Assembly (NCBI RefSeq): GCF_028204155.1 | Contig: NZ_JAQLOI010000003.1 | Location: forward strand, 620,001-684,000 | Source: Vibrio algarum | GTDB taxonomy: Bacteria; Pseudomonadota; Gammaproteobacteria; Enterobacterales; Vibrionaceae | DNA length: 64,000 nucleotides | Direction: 5' to 3' | In this document: positions 55,230 through 63,380 of the stretch, piece by piece | How the letters are laid out: the number at the start of each line of letters is the position of its first letter | Numbering within the stretch: the first letter of the stretch is position 1 | Program-made: the position numbers and the translations under genes | The notes under the pieces: generated by a model | Told to the model about the DNA's origin: nothing | What the model saw: only the letters and a program-made list of their open reading frames with translations | Databases searched by the model: none

Positions 55230-56273
55230 TTAGTTTAAACTTACTTCTACATCGGATTTTATTTTACAAGAACATGCCAATACAAAACCTTGCTCTATTT
55301 CTTCTGGCGTTAGTGTTTCAACACTTGTGCGCTCTATTTCACCAACTTTTACCTTACATTTACAAGAACCACACATACCACTGCGACAAGCAGCAATAAC
55401 AGGAACACCCATTTTTTCCAATGAATCCATAAGCATCGCGCCCGACTCGGTTTCGACTTCAGTACCAAACGTTGGCACCGACACAGTCACCGTTCTACTT
55501 TCTTCACTACTGGCCTCTTGCTCGTTGTCACACACTTTTTGATCCGGAGAAAAGCTCTCCTCGAAAAAATGAGTCATGTCGAAGCTAAGCGCTTCTAAAT
55601 AGGCTTTTGTATCTTGCATAAAGCTAACAGGCCCACATAAATAAGCCGTTCGTTGGTGAAGATCTGGGCATAGCCGTTGCAACCACTCTTTATCAAATCT
55701 ACCTTGTTGATATTCCGTACCCTGACTGTCTTTTAGAAGCAGTTTTAAATGAAAATTAGGGTGTTCTTTCGCCATCGTTTCAAGCTCAGAAAAATATATC
55801 GTATTTTCTTTATTCTTAGCTTGGTGAATAAAATCGATCTCGATATCCGAATTCTCAAATAGCCATTGTTTGACCATAGAAGTCACTGGCGTAATACCAC
55901 AGCCGGCACTCAGCATAACCACTTTTTGTGCAGGTAAACAATCAACACTGTTAAACGAACCAGCTGGCTTCAAAGCTGTAACTCTATCGCCAACCACCAA
56001 ACTGTCATTAATGTAGTTTGATACACGCCCGGATGTCACTCGCTTAACGGTAAACTGCAATACGTTTTTCTTCGGTAATGAGCTGATTGAGTAGGCTCGA
56101 TATTCGATATTCTCAATAAATGAAAATCCAAGCGTCACGAACTGACCAGGTTTAAAATCAAAGGTTATATCATCATCGAAACTACCCAGAGAAAAACTGA
56201 CTGTATCTGGGGTTTCGCTCCACTTATCTTTACAAATAAGCTCGATGGAATCAGTATGCTGCCACGCTAACAT
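55230..56273 (-). CDS. hcr: NADH oxidoreductase for hybrid-cluster protein
   Basis: About 347 residues. A ferredoxin-reductase FAD domain (RAYSISSLP, FKPGQFVTLGF) and NAD domain (SAGCGITPVTSMVKQW) are followed by a C-terminal plant-type 2Fe-2S domain with CRSGMCGSCKCKV and a later Cys. I chose the ATG at 56273, with GGAG upstream, over the GTG at 56291. Hcr feeds electrons to Hcp in anaerobic nitric-oxide detoxification. It lies 205 bp after hcp on the same strand. Confidence 0.9.
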   Translation of the reverse strand: MLAWQHTDSIELICKDKWSETPDTVSFSLGSFDDDITFDFKPGQFVTLGFSFIENIEYRAYSISSLPKKNVLQFTVKRVTSGRVSNYINDSLVVGDRVTALKPAGSFNSVDCLPAQKVVMLSAGCGITPVTSMVKQWLFENSDIEIDFIHQAKNKENTIYFSELETMAKEHPNFHLKLLLKDSQGTEYQQGRFDKEWLQRLCPDLHQRTAYLCGPVSFMQDTKAYLEALSFDMTHFFEESFSPDQKVCDNEQEASSEESRTVTVSVPTFGTEVETESGAMLMDSLEKMGVPVIAACRSGMCGSCKCKVKVGEIERTSVETLTPEEIEQGFVLACSCKIKSDVEVSLN

Positions 56274-56371
56274 CGCTAAACATCTCCACACTTAAATTTA
56301 AAAACCCGGTAACAAAGCAATACTGTTTGATTGAGAAAAAGCCTGCATAAATTCTTCATCTTTCTCATAAA

Positions 56372-56417
56372 AATGAGAATCTGTGGCAACAGATCCCCAC
56401 TTTCGTAGGGATGACGA
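56372..56417. repeat. REP-like palindromic element between hcp and hcr
   Basis: Two adjacent stems: ATCTGT-GGCA-ACAGAT and ATCCC-CACTTTCGTA-GGGAT, followed by GACGAA. The ATCCCC...TTTCG...GGGATGACG layout resembles small repeated palindromes that occur in many bacterial genomes, including vibrios. Only one copy is seen here. Confidence 0.4.
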
Positions 56418-56478
56418 AATTTAATACTTTTAACCAAGCAGTCGTGCGATAATCATTACCGGGAGATAAGCCGTCTAA

Positions 56479-58140
56479 TTAAGCGGCTAAAATAGATTTG
56501 AGATCATCTTCTACGTTGCCAATGCTACGCATATCGAACTCTTCTTGCATTATAGCCAAGAGGTTATCCGTCAAGAACGCAGGCGCTGTCGGCCCTGTGT
56601 AGATACCTTTTAACCCAAGTGCAAATAGAGTAAGAAGGATAACAATTGCCTTTTGCTCAAACCAAGAAAGCACTAACGTTAATGGCAGTTCATTGATGTC
56701 ACAATCAAACTCTTTTGAAAGAGCAATGGCCAATTGGATAGCCGAATATGCATCATTACATTGGCCAACATCCAGCAAACGTGGAATACCGTTAATATCA
56801 CCAAACTCACCTTTATTGAAACGAAATTTTCCACAAGCTAAAGTGAGAATAACGCTATCCTGAGGAGCTTGAGCTGTAAAGTCTGTGTAATAGCTACGCT
56901 CTGCTTTGTCACCATCACAACCACCAACTAGGAAGAAGTGGCTGATGTTTCCTTCTTTAACTTGCTCTACTACAGCAGGTGCAGCGGCCATTAGAGCATT
57001 TCGGCCGAACCCGACGGTTATCATCTGCTCTATTTCATCATGTTTGAAGCCTTCTTGTGCCAATGCGCAATCAATTACAGCGCTAAAATCGTCACCTTCG
57101 AGATGGGCTACACCCGGCCAGCCGACTATACTACGCGTAAAGAGTCGATCAGCATATTGACCTACATTCGGATTAAGTAGGCAGTTAGATGTCATTACAA
57201 TAGCGCCAGGGAAATTTGCGAATTCCTTCTGTTGGTTTTGCCATGCGCTGCCATAGTTACCCACCAGATGAGAGTACTTCTTAAGCTCTGGGTACGAATG
57301 CCCTGGAAGCATTTCACCATTGGTATATACATTAATACCTTTGCCTTCAGTCTGTTGAAGTATCTTTTCTAAATCATGCAAATCGTGACCAGAAACTAGA
57401 ATCGCCTTACCTTTAATGGTCTTAACATTAACTTGAGAAGGTTCAGGGTGACCAAATGTATCCGTTTCACCTTTATCTAGCATTTCCATAATGCGGTAAT
57501 TAACTAACCCAATCTTCATTGACATATCAAGCAACGCTTTCAGATCGGTCGGGTCCGTACCTAACCACGCCATAATTTTGTGGTATTCGCCAAATACTTC
57601 TGTGTCAGTTTGGGATAAAACACGAGCGTGCTCTAGATAAGCTGCGGCTCCTTTTAGCCCGTATAAACATAAAAGTCGAAGACCTATAACATCTTCATGC
57701 TCACTTTCATGGCCACGATTCACTGCAGCTTGTGGTGCAAGCTCAATGATCGCTTGCTCATCACTTGGTAAATCAAATTGCGCAGCAGGAGAAAGCACTG
57801 GGATTTCAAAATTGGTAACTAAAGCGGCTGCACGTACTTTTTCTTCTAAACGTTGTTTGAATGCATTCGATTGCTGAGCAAATTCAATAACGCGTGCAGG
57901 GTCGAAGTTAACATTGGTTAATGTGGAAAAGAATGCTTTGGGTGCCCACTCGTCAACTTCAGTATCGATAACATTCACTGTGCGACCTAAATCAGCCCAA
58001 AATGAAACACCTTGTAAGGAGTAAACCAATACATCTTGCAGGTCAGAAACTTCTGCGGTTTTGCCACACATACCTTGGGTATAAGAACAGCCTTTTCCGA
58101 CAGGCGTTTGAATCGTTTGTTCACATTGAATACAAAACAT
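56479..58140 (-). CDS. hcp: Hybrid-cluster protein (hydroxylamine reductase)
   Basis: 553 residues, the class III / E. coli-like length. The N-terminal Fe-S ligands are Cys3, Cys6, Cys18 and Cys25, with the hybrid-cluster ligands spread later (for example in VMTSNCLLNPNVGQY, LVGGCDGD, ILTLACGKFRF and DVGQCNDAYSA). It reduces nitric oxide or hydroxylamine under anaerobic or nitrosative stress and takes electrons from Hcr. A sigma-54 promoter lies 84-100 bp upstream and norR is the upstream gene. Confidence 0.95.
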   Translation of the reverse strand: MFCIQCEQTIQTPVGKGCSYTQGMCGKTAEVSDLQDVLVYSLQGVSFWADLGRTVNVIDTEVDEWAPKAFFSTLTNVNFDPARVIEFAQQSNAFKQRLEEKVRAAALVTNFEIPVLSPAAQFDLPSDEQAIIELAPQAAVNRGHESEHEDVIGLRLLCLYGLKGAAAYLEHARVLSQTDTEVFGEYHKIMAWLGTDPTDLKALLDMSMKIGLVNYRIMEMLDKGETDTFGHPEPSQVNVKTIKGKAILVSGHDLHDLEKILQQTEGKGINVYTNGEMLPGHSYPELKKYSHLVGNYGSAWQNQQKEFANFPGAIVMTSNCLLNPNVGQYADRLFTRSIVGWPGVAHLEGDDFSAVIDCALAQEGFKHDEIEQMITVGFGRNALMAAAPAVVEQVKEGNISHFFLVGGCDGDKAERSYYTDFTAQAPQDSVILTLACGKFRFNKGEFGDINGIPRLLDVGQCNDAYSAIQLAIALSKEFDCDINELPLTLVLSWFEQKAIVILLTLFALGLKGIYTGPTAPAFLTDNLLAIMQEEFDMRSIGNVEDDLKSILAA

Positions 58141-58223
58141 TATAGAGCTCCAGTTAGTCTAGTTATCCATCGCCTCGACAAAACTAGATAGTAGGCGACA
58201 GTAATTTAATTCTTGCCAACTAA

Positions 58224-58240
58224 AGCACTAAACATGCCAA
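58224..58240 (-). promoter_or_regulatory. Sigma-54 promoter of hcp
   Basis: Read leftward: TTGGCATGTTTAGTGCT. The GG and GC doublets have the required 10-base spacing, and TTGGCA matches the -24 box well; GTGCT is an acceptable -12 box. It lies 84 bp before the hcp start and just downstream of norR, whose product is a sigma-54 activator. Confidence 0.75.
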
Positions 58241-58290
58241 CTCATATGCCTTTGATTTTATTTAAAATAAACAAAAACACACATCAAAAA

Positions 58291-58330
58291 GATGTATTAA
58301 TGACATCACTCCAGTTGTCATTAATACATC
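58291..58330 (-). terminator. 15-bp perfect palindrome: norR terminator and/or NorR binding sites
   Basis: GATGTATTAATGACA, a 10-base loop, then its exact complement TGTCATTAATACATC. Read leftward it is followed by TTTTTG, so it can end norR transcription. Each arm also holds a GT-N7-AC core (58294-58304 and 58317-58327), the minimal pattern of E. coli NorR sites, about 55-90 bp upstream of the sigma-54 promoter, where an activator should bind. Confidence 0.55.
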
Positions 58331-58344
58331 GTTCTTGTCGCCCT

Positions 58345-59874
58345 TTATTTCACACCTAGTTTTTTTCCCATCCGATATAGATTACCTCTATCCATACAAA
58401 GGTAATCCGCGGCCTTGGCCCATATTCCGTTGGTTTCTTGAAGCGCATGTTCTATAAGTTGCTTCTGAAACAATTCCACAGTCTCACGCATAGGTTTTGG
58501 ATGCTCATCGAAGAATGATTGTGTTTTACTTGTTTTGATTGGCTTATCATTTAACCCAAAATGTATACGTTTAATCACGAACTCTTCTTGTTGTATCGCT
58601 CTCAAGCTGACTCTCATCAACGTATGCTCTAACTCGCGAACATTCCCCATCCAGGCCAGAGTTTCCATATATTCTAAACATCTTGGATGAATGTGTAGAT
58701 TGGGTAAATTAAACTGACTACGTACTTTCTCTAATATATACCCTGCCAATACGGGGATATCTCCCACTCTTTCACGCAAAGGCGGAATATGAATTGGGAA
58801 AACATTAAGCCGATGATATAGGTCTGTCCGGAAGCGCCCTTCATCGACTTCTTTTTCAAGATCTCTGTTTGTTGCAGCAATAATCCTAACATCTACAAAA
58901 CTATTTTTATCTGCGCCAACCCGTTGAACCTCGCCTTGCTGTATGACCCGCAGTAGCTTTGCTTGCAGTTGGAGGGGCAACTCGCCTATCTCATCAAGGA
59001 AAAGCGTACCATTGTTAGCAAGTTCAAACTTACCCGCGCGATGACTTGTCGCCCCAGTAAACGCTCCCCTCACATGACCAAATAATTCACTTTCTGCTAT
59101 AGATTCAGGTAGTGCCGCACAGTTAACGTATATCATAGGTTTATCACGACGATCCGACTGATCATGCACACTATGGGCAACCAGTTCTTTACCTGTGCCT
59201 GTTTCCCCAGATATAAGTACAGCGTAATTCGATCGGGCAACCATAGAAATGCTGTCTTTTAGGTATTGCATATGCGGGCTAACACCGACCAATTTCCCTT
59301 GCTTATCTCTAGCTTGATCGATAAGTTGTTGATTAATTGATTTCTGTTGACGATTTGATTCTTGTAGTGATTCAAACAACGAAATATTTCTTAGCGTCGC
59401 CGCAGCCAAAGCGGCAAAAGTTTCAATAGTGATAGTGTCAATCTTCTCAAAAGCGCCAACTTCTAATGCGTCTAACGTGATCACTCCCACAAGCTTATCT
59501 TCAACATACAAGCTGCAACCCATACAATCGTGCACGTCAATCTGCTCATCTGGTGTCGCTAAGAGAAGGCCATCAAAAGGATCTGGTAACTTGGATGAAG
59601 CGCAAAATCGAGTTGGTTTTTTACTCGTGAGAATTTGCTCTAATCGAGGGTGGTTTGGAGGGAAGAACTTTCTACCGAGAACAGAAGTGGATAAACCACT
59701 CACCGCAACCGGAATTAAAAAACCTTCTTTATCCAATACAAATAAGGCACTCGCATCACATGGGAGCACTTGATTGACTGAATCTATGAGTTTTTGGTAA
59801 TGCTGACCTTTGGGTAAAGAGGTGCTCAGGTCGAGTGCAATCTGTAAAAGAACATTATCTAGGGATGGCTTCAT
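58345..59874 (-). CDS. norR: Nitric-oxide-responsive sigma-54 activator NorR
   Basis: 509 residues, the usual NorR length. The N-terminal GAF domain (about 1-165) senses NO through a mononuclear iron; KLPDPFDGLLLA and the Cys in DVHDCMGC match that region. The AAA+ domain has Walker A GETGTGKE at 223-230 and the sigma-54-contacting GAFTGA at 270-275. A Fis-type helix-turn-helix ends the chain. It lies directly upstream of hcp-hcr, its likely target here. Confidence 0.93.
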   Translation of the reverse strand: MKPSLDNVLLQIALDLSTSLPKGQHYQKLIDSVNQVLPCDASALFVLDKEGFLIPVAVSGLSTSVLGRKFFPPNHPRLEQILTSKKPTRFCASSKLPDPFDGLLLATPDEQIDVHDCMGCSLYVEDKLVGVITLDALEVGAFEKIDTITIETFAALAAATLRNISLFESLQESNRQQKSINQQLIDQARDKQGKLVGVSPHMQYLKDSISMVARSNYAVLISGETGTGKELVAHSVHDQSDRRDKPMIYVNCAALPESIAESELFGHVRGAFTGATSHRAGKFELANNGTLFLDEIGELPLQLQAKLLRVIQQGEVQRVGADKNSFVDVRIIAATNRDLEKEVDEGRFRTDLYHRLNVFPIHIPPLRERVGDIPVLAGYILEKVRSQFNLPNLHIHPRCLEYMETLAWMGNVRELEHTLMRVSLRAIQQEEFVIKRIHFGLNDKPIKTSKTQSFFDEHPKPMRETVELFQKQLIEHALQETNGIWAKAADYLCMDRGNLYRMGKKLGVK

Positions 59875-60045
59875 TACTATCTTAGGTCTATATTTAATAT
59901 CCGAACCAGCATGATGTCTTTTTTACATCAATTAGAACTTGATTCTAAGCAAGATTTCTTTCATATACTCCTTATTGATTAGGATGAATTATTCGAGTGC
60001 TAGGTCTAAGAAATATTAGCTAAACAGCCGAACCCATTTAATTCA

Positions 60046-60392
60046 CTAGCTATCATTACTCTGTTTCACAGTATAAGAGTAATCTACGTCGACTATGGCT
60101 CGGTATTTCACCTCACCCCGTTGTGCTGAAAACTCTTCTAAACTTACTTCTACACCTTCAATGGAAACCTTTTGAACATTCCCTTTCGACGTTGTTGGGA
60201 GTTGAAACTTAAGCTGCCCATTGGATGCTAGTTTCATTTCATCGGCAATGTCAAAACCGGCTTCGTATGCTTGTGCTTGAGTTGCATACCCTTCGGTTCG
60301 AAATTCTGTCTCACTTTTAACCAAATTTGTTCCTGCAAAAACAGACGTACTTAAAGCAATGCTAGCAACCGCAATCATCAATATTTTTTCAT
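60046..60392 (-). CDS. DUF3316 periplasmic protein, start region frameshifted
   Basis: The mature part is about 90 residues after a signal sequence ending TSVFA-G, and matches the DUF3316 pattern common in Vibrio. The natural start is the ATG at 60392, with AGGG 7 bases upstream, but ATG plus six A gives MKKY and a stop. One more A gives MKKILMIAVASIAL, a perfect signal peptide in frame with the rest. As read, only a TTG at 60381 without a good ribosome site starts the main frame. Function unknown. Confidence 0.65.
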
Positions 60393-60464
60393 AATCTAGC
60401 CCTTTTTATTTTTGTTATCCCCTCTGAGATGAACCCATATTAAGCGGTAAAACGCAAAGAGCCT

Positions 60465-60529
60465 GTCAAGACACGTAAAGGTATGTATTTAATTCGTAAA
60501 GATAAATACATACCCTCGCGTGCCTTGAC
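60465..60529. repeat. 65-bp imperfect palindrome
   Basis: Nested arms: GTCAAG / TTGAC outside, CACG / CGTG in the middle, and a perfect 12-bp core GGTATGTATTTA / TAAATACATACC around an 11-base loop. It lies in the gap between divergent genes (DUF3316 and a GNAT) and is not followed by a T-tract, so it may be a mobile or regulatory palindrome. Confidence 0.4.
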
Positions 60530-60614
60530 TACTAATTGCACTTTTCTAGAATAAACGTATATTTGAGAATCGATGTGCGTTTATCGCTAAATTTCACCGA
60601 GTAAGGAGCTGAAT

Positions 60615-61043
60615 ATGGACGGCTACCGAATAAGCACAGATATCAATGAAATGGATTTCGATGTTATATACCAATTCATCTCAACCAGTTACTGGGCACA
60701 AGGCATTCCTAAAACAACCATGAGAAAAGCCATTGAGAACGCTTTTTGCTTCGCCATTTTTGATTCAGATAACAATCAGATCGGATTTGCTCGACTAATT
60801 ACCGACAGGGCTACTTTCGCTTATCTCGCAGATGTATTTATTGTCGAAACACACAGAAACAAAGGGTTAAGCAAACAGTTGGTTTCAGAAATTATCGATC
60901 ACCCCGAGCTACAAGGATTAAGGCGTATAATGTTGGCCACACGTGATGCTCATGGCCTTTACCAACAGTTTGGATTCGAAGCAATAAACGCCCCGGAAAT
61001 GTTAATGCAAATCCATCGGCCTAACGTCTATAAAAACGGATAG
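60615..61043 (+). CDS. GNAT family N-acetyltransferase
   Basis: 142 residues. The acetyl-CoA site is in VFIVETHRNKGLSKQLVSEI (R-x-x-G-L pattern). It is the first of a same-strand run of small genes with short gaps. The substrate is unknown. AAGGAG precedes the start. Confidence 0.85.
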   Translation: MDGYRISTDINEMDFDVIYQFISTSYWAQGIPKTTMRKAIENAFCFAIFDSDNNQIGFARLITDRATFAYLADVFIVETHRNKGLSKQLVSEIIDHPELQGLRRIMLATRDAHGLYQQFGFEAINAPEMLMQIHRPNVYKNG

Positions 61044-61074
61044 AAATGGAAGTCGAAAATGGAGGAAGCTGTTT

Positions 61075-61575
61075 ATGAAAACAGATAGAATCAACGTACG
61101 TCACAGTGAAGCTAGAGATGCACAAGGCATTAAACAAGTTTATCAGTGCAAGAATGCTTATTCTAATACGTTGCAACTGCCTTTCCCTGACGGGGCAGTG
61201 TGGGAATCAAGAATTACAAATATACCCGACAACATATACAGTTTCGTCGCTGAATTAAATGATGAAATAGTCGGCAATCTCGGATTCGAGGTTTTTGTAA
61301 ACTCACGACGAAGACACGCAGGATCATTTGGCATGGGCGTGAAAGATGAATACCAAAATAAAGGAGTAGGTAGCGCACTAATGTCCTCAATGATCGAACT
61401 TGCTGACAATTGGCTGAACTTGAGAAGACTTGAACTCACTGTTTTTGTCGACAACGAGCCTGCAATCGCACTTTACAAGAAGTTTGGCTTTGTCATTGAA
61501 GGAGAGTCCAAAGATTACGCATTTAGAAATGGCCAATTTGTTAGTGTTTATCATATGGCTAGGCTTAATTCTTAA
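61075..61575 (+). CDS. GNAT family N-acetyltransferase
   Basis: 166 residues. The acetyl-CoA motif is DEYQNKGVGSALMSSMIELA, and LTVFVDNEPAIALYKKFGFV is the usual GNAT C-terminal motif, with a YhhY/PhnO-like layout. GGAGG precedes the start. Substrate unknown. Confidence 0.85.
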   Translation: MKTDRINVRHSEARDAQGIKQVYQCKNAYSNTLQLPFPDGAVWESRITNIPDNIYSFVAELNDEIVGNLGFEVFVNSRRRHAGSFGMGVKDEYQNKGVGSALMSSMIELADNWLNLRRLELTVFVDNEPAIALYKKFGFVIEGESKDYAFRNGQFVSVYHMARLNS

Positions 61576-61597
61576 AGAATATAGTAGAGGAATACTC

Positions 61598-62233
61598 ATG
61601 ACCCTAAACTTAACAACTGGTGACTGGATATTTGAACCCAAATCAAAAATCATAACTGATAATCGACTCAGAATAACCACAGAGCCAAATACTGACTTTT
61701 GGCAACGCTCATATTATGGATTTCAGAACAACAATGCTCCCGCCTACCAGTTCAAATCTTCGGATAATTTCACTTTTACGGTGAAGGCAACATTTGAATA
61801 TCAAAATCTATTCGACCAATGTGGCGTCATTATTTACTTAGATCAAGACAACTGGTTCAAAGCTTCCATCGAATACGAAAACGACGACTACTCTCGTCTT
61901 GGTAGTGTTGTAACGAATTTAGGGCACTCAGACTGGGCTACTACCGATATTAAGTTACCAAAAGAAATTTGGTACAGATTAAGCCGCAGGGGGCCAGATT
62001 TCCTCATTGAAAGTGCCTTTGACGGGATAGAGTTTCGTCAAATGAGAATATTTCATATGCACGCTTTAGGCCCTACATCCTCTGAAATGGGGCGGGCGAA
62101 CCCACCCTTACCAACAGATACCCCAATGAAATTTGGTGTGTATGCTTGTAGCCCCACGAAATCTTCCTTCACAGCAGAATTTTCCGACTTCTCAATTAAA
62201 GATTGTATTTGGAAAGCTCACGGGACACTCTAA
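61598..62233 (+). CDS. DUF1349 (concanavalin-like) protein
   Basis: 211 residues from the ATG at 61598 (MTLNLTTGDWIFEPKSKI) with GAGG upstream; a longer frame running back into the GNAT gene is a shadow. The beta-sandwich pattern (DQCGVIIYLDQDNWFKASIE, FGVYACSPTKSSFTAEFSDF) fits DUF1349 proteins such as YeaC-like or sugar-binding relatives. Function unknown. Confidence 0.75.
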   Translation: MTLNLTTGDWIFEPKSKIITDNRLRITTEPNTDFWQRSYYGFQNNNAPAYQFKSSDNFTFTVKATFEYQNLFDQCGVIIYLDQDNWFKASIEYENDDYSRLGSVVTNLGHSDWATTDIKLPKEIWYRLSRRGPDFLIESAFDGIEFRQMRIFHMHALGPTSSEMGRANPPLPTDTPMKFGVYACSPTKSSFTAEFSDFSIKDCIWKAHGTL

Positions 62234-62236
62234 AAC

Positions 62237-62746
62237 ATGGCAAAGATATACTTTATATGCGGCTTTATTGGTTCTGGCAAAACCACTTACTCTAAACAAC
62301 TGGCTAAGTCGCAATCCGCTTTTCGTTTTTCTATGGACGAATGGATGATACCGCTATTTGGCGAACATATGCCAAGAGAGCTATTTGACCAACGCATCGG
62401 TATTCTGACCGAACTTTTTAAAACAGCATCTATTCAGATGATGCAATTAGATACTTCTGTTATCTTTGATTTTGGTTTTTGGAACCGAAAAAAACGAGAT
62501 GACATTGCCATCTGGGCACATTCTGAAGGCTTCGAATACGAAATCATCTACCTGGATGCGAGTTTCGAAACGTGTTGTGAGAGAGCTTATCAACGCAATT
62601 CAGGGCGCAAGGAGCAAGCTTACGAAATGACACCTGACATGATGGATATGTTTTGGCAGTGGTTTGAAGTTCCAACATCAGATGAAAAAGTCACTTTTGT
62701 GAAATTACCTGATTCAAACAATAACGAAACAGTGTGTAAGAAATGA
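62237..62746 (+). CDS. AAA_33 family P-loop kinase
   Basis: 169 residues. Walker A is GFIGSGKTTYSK near residues 7-18, followed by an AAA_33/zeta-toxin-like core (FRFSMDEWMIPLFG; FDFGFWNRKKRDDIAIW). Such proteins phosphorylate small molecules or antibiotics; the substrate is unknown. It overlaps the next gene by ATGA. Confidence 0.8.
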   Translation: MAKIYFICGFIGSGKTTYSKQLAKSQSAFRFSMDEWMIPLFGEHMPRELFDQRIGILTELFKTASIQMMQLDTSVIFDFGFWNRKKRDDIAIWAHSEGFEYEIIYLDASFETCCERAYQRNSGRKEQAYEMTPDMMDMFWQWFEVPTSDEKVTFVKLPDSNNNETVCKK

Positions 62747-63156
62747 ATACAACTATCGTAGTAAATCCATCGACCGAAGATATCCAAGAGATTCGAAATG
62801 GATTGATCGAGCATAACTCCCCTTATTTGAAAGAGCTTAGACGGTATGATATCGCAAACTTCCGCCACATCGAAAATGGGAAGAAGAAAGCGGGAGTAAC
62901 TGGAGAAATATGGGGAAACTGGCTATTAGTTCATTTTCTTTGGGTTGATAAAAGCGAAAAAGGGCAAGGACTCGGATCAGCTATTTTGCTAGAACTTGAA
63001 CAATACGCCAAAGAGCAAGGATGCCATTCATGCTTGCTAGATACATTCAGTTTTCAGGCGAGGCCATTTTATGAAAAACTAGGTTATTCACACGTCATGA
63101 CGATGGATGATTTCCCAGTAGAAACTAAAAAATTCTTTCTGGTTAAAGCATTATGA
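62743..63156 (+). CDS. GNAT family N-acetyltransferase
   Basis: 137 residues with the acetyl-CoA motif WVDKSEKGQGLGSAILLELE and the end motif SFQARPFYEKLGYSHV. It is coupled to the kinase before it (4-bp overlap) and to a lipoprotein after it (4-bp overlap). Substrate unknown. Confidence 0.85.
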   Translation: MNTTIVVNPSTEDIQEIRNGLIEHNSPYLKELRRYDIANFRHIENGKKKAGVTGEIWGNWLLVHFLWVDKSEKGQGLGSAILLELEQYAKEQGCHSCLLDTFSFQARPFYEKLGYSHVMTMDDFPVETKKFFLVKAL

Positions 63157-63380
63157 TAGGCAGGCGACTTACTGACTATCGCTGGGTATTAATTACCACG
63201 CTATTCAGCCTTTTTATTACTGGTTGCTCTAATGAACAGTTATATAATTCCATTCATGCTCAACAAAAAAGCAGCTGCAGTCGACAAAGCAATACGGTTT
63301 ATCAAGAATGTCTAAACAGACTCAATAAACCATATAAAGAATATGAATACGAAAGAGTAGAAAATTTAGAAGACATGTAG
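63153..63380 (+). CDS. Small lipoprotein
   Basis: 75 residues with an N-terminal hydrophobic segment and lipobox ITGC near residue 25. The rest is short and polar with two or three Cys and a Tyr/Glu-rich tail (KPYKEYEYERVENLED). It overlaps the GNAT gene by four bases. No recognised family. Confidence 0.65.
   Translation: MIGRRLTDYRWVLITTLFSLFITGCSNEQLYNSIHAQQKSSCSRQSNTVYQECLNRLNKPYKEYEYERVENLEDM

Noticed and set aside
59875..60045. FNR-type box upstream of norR
   Set aside because: TTGATG and ATCA elements occur, but the spacing does not fit the TTGAT-N4-ATCAA pattern.
60615..63380. Integron cassette array
   Set aside because: Small GNAT and kinase genes suggested cassettes, but gaps are very short or overlapping and no attC-like recombination sites lie between them.
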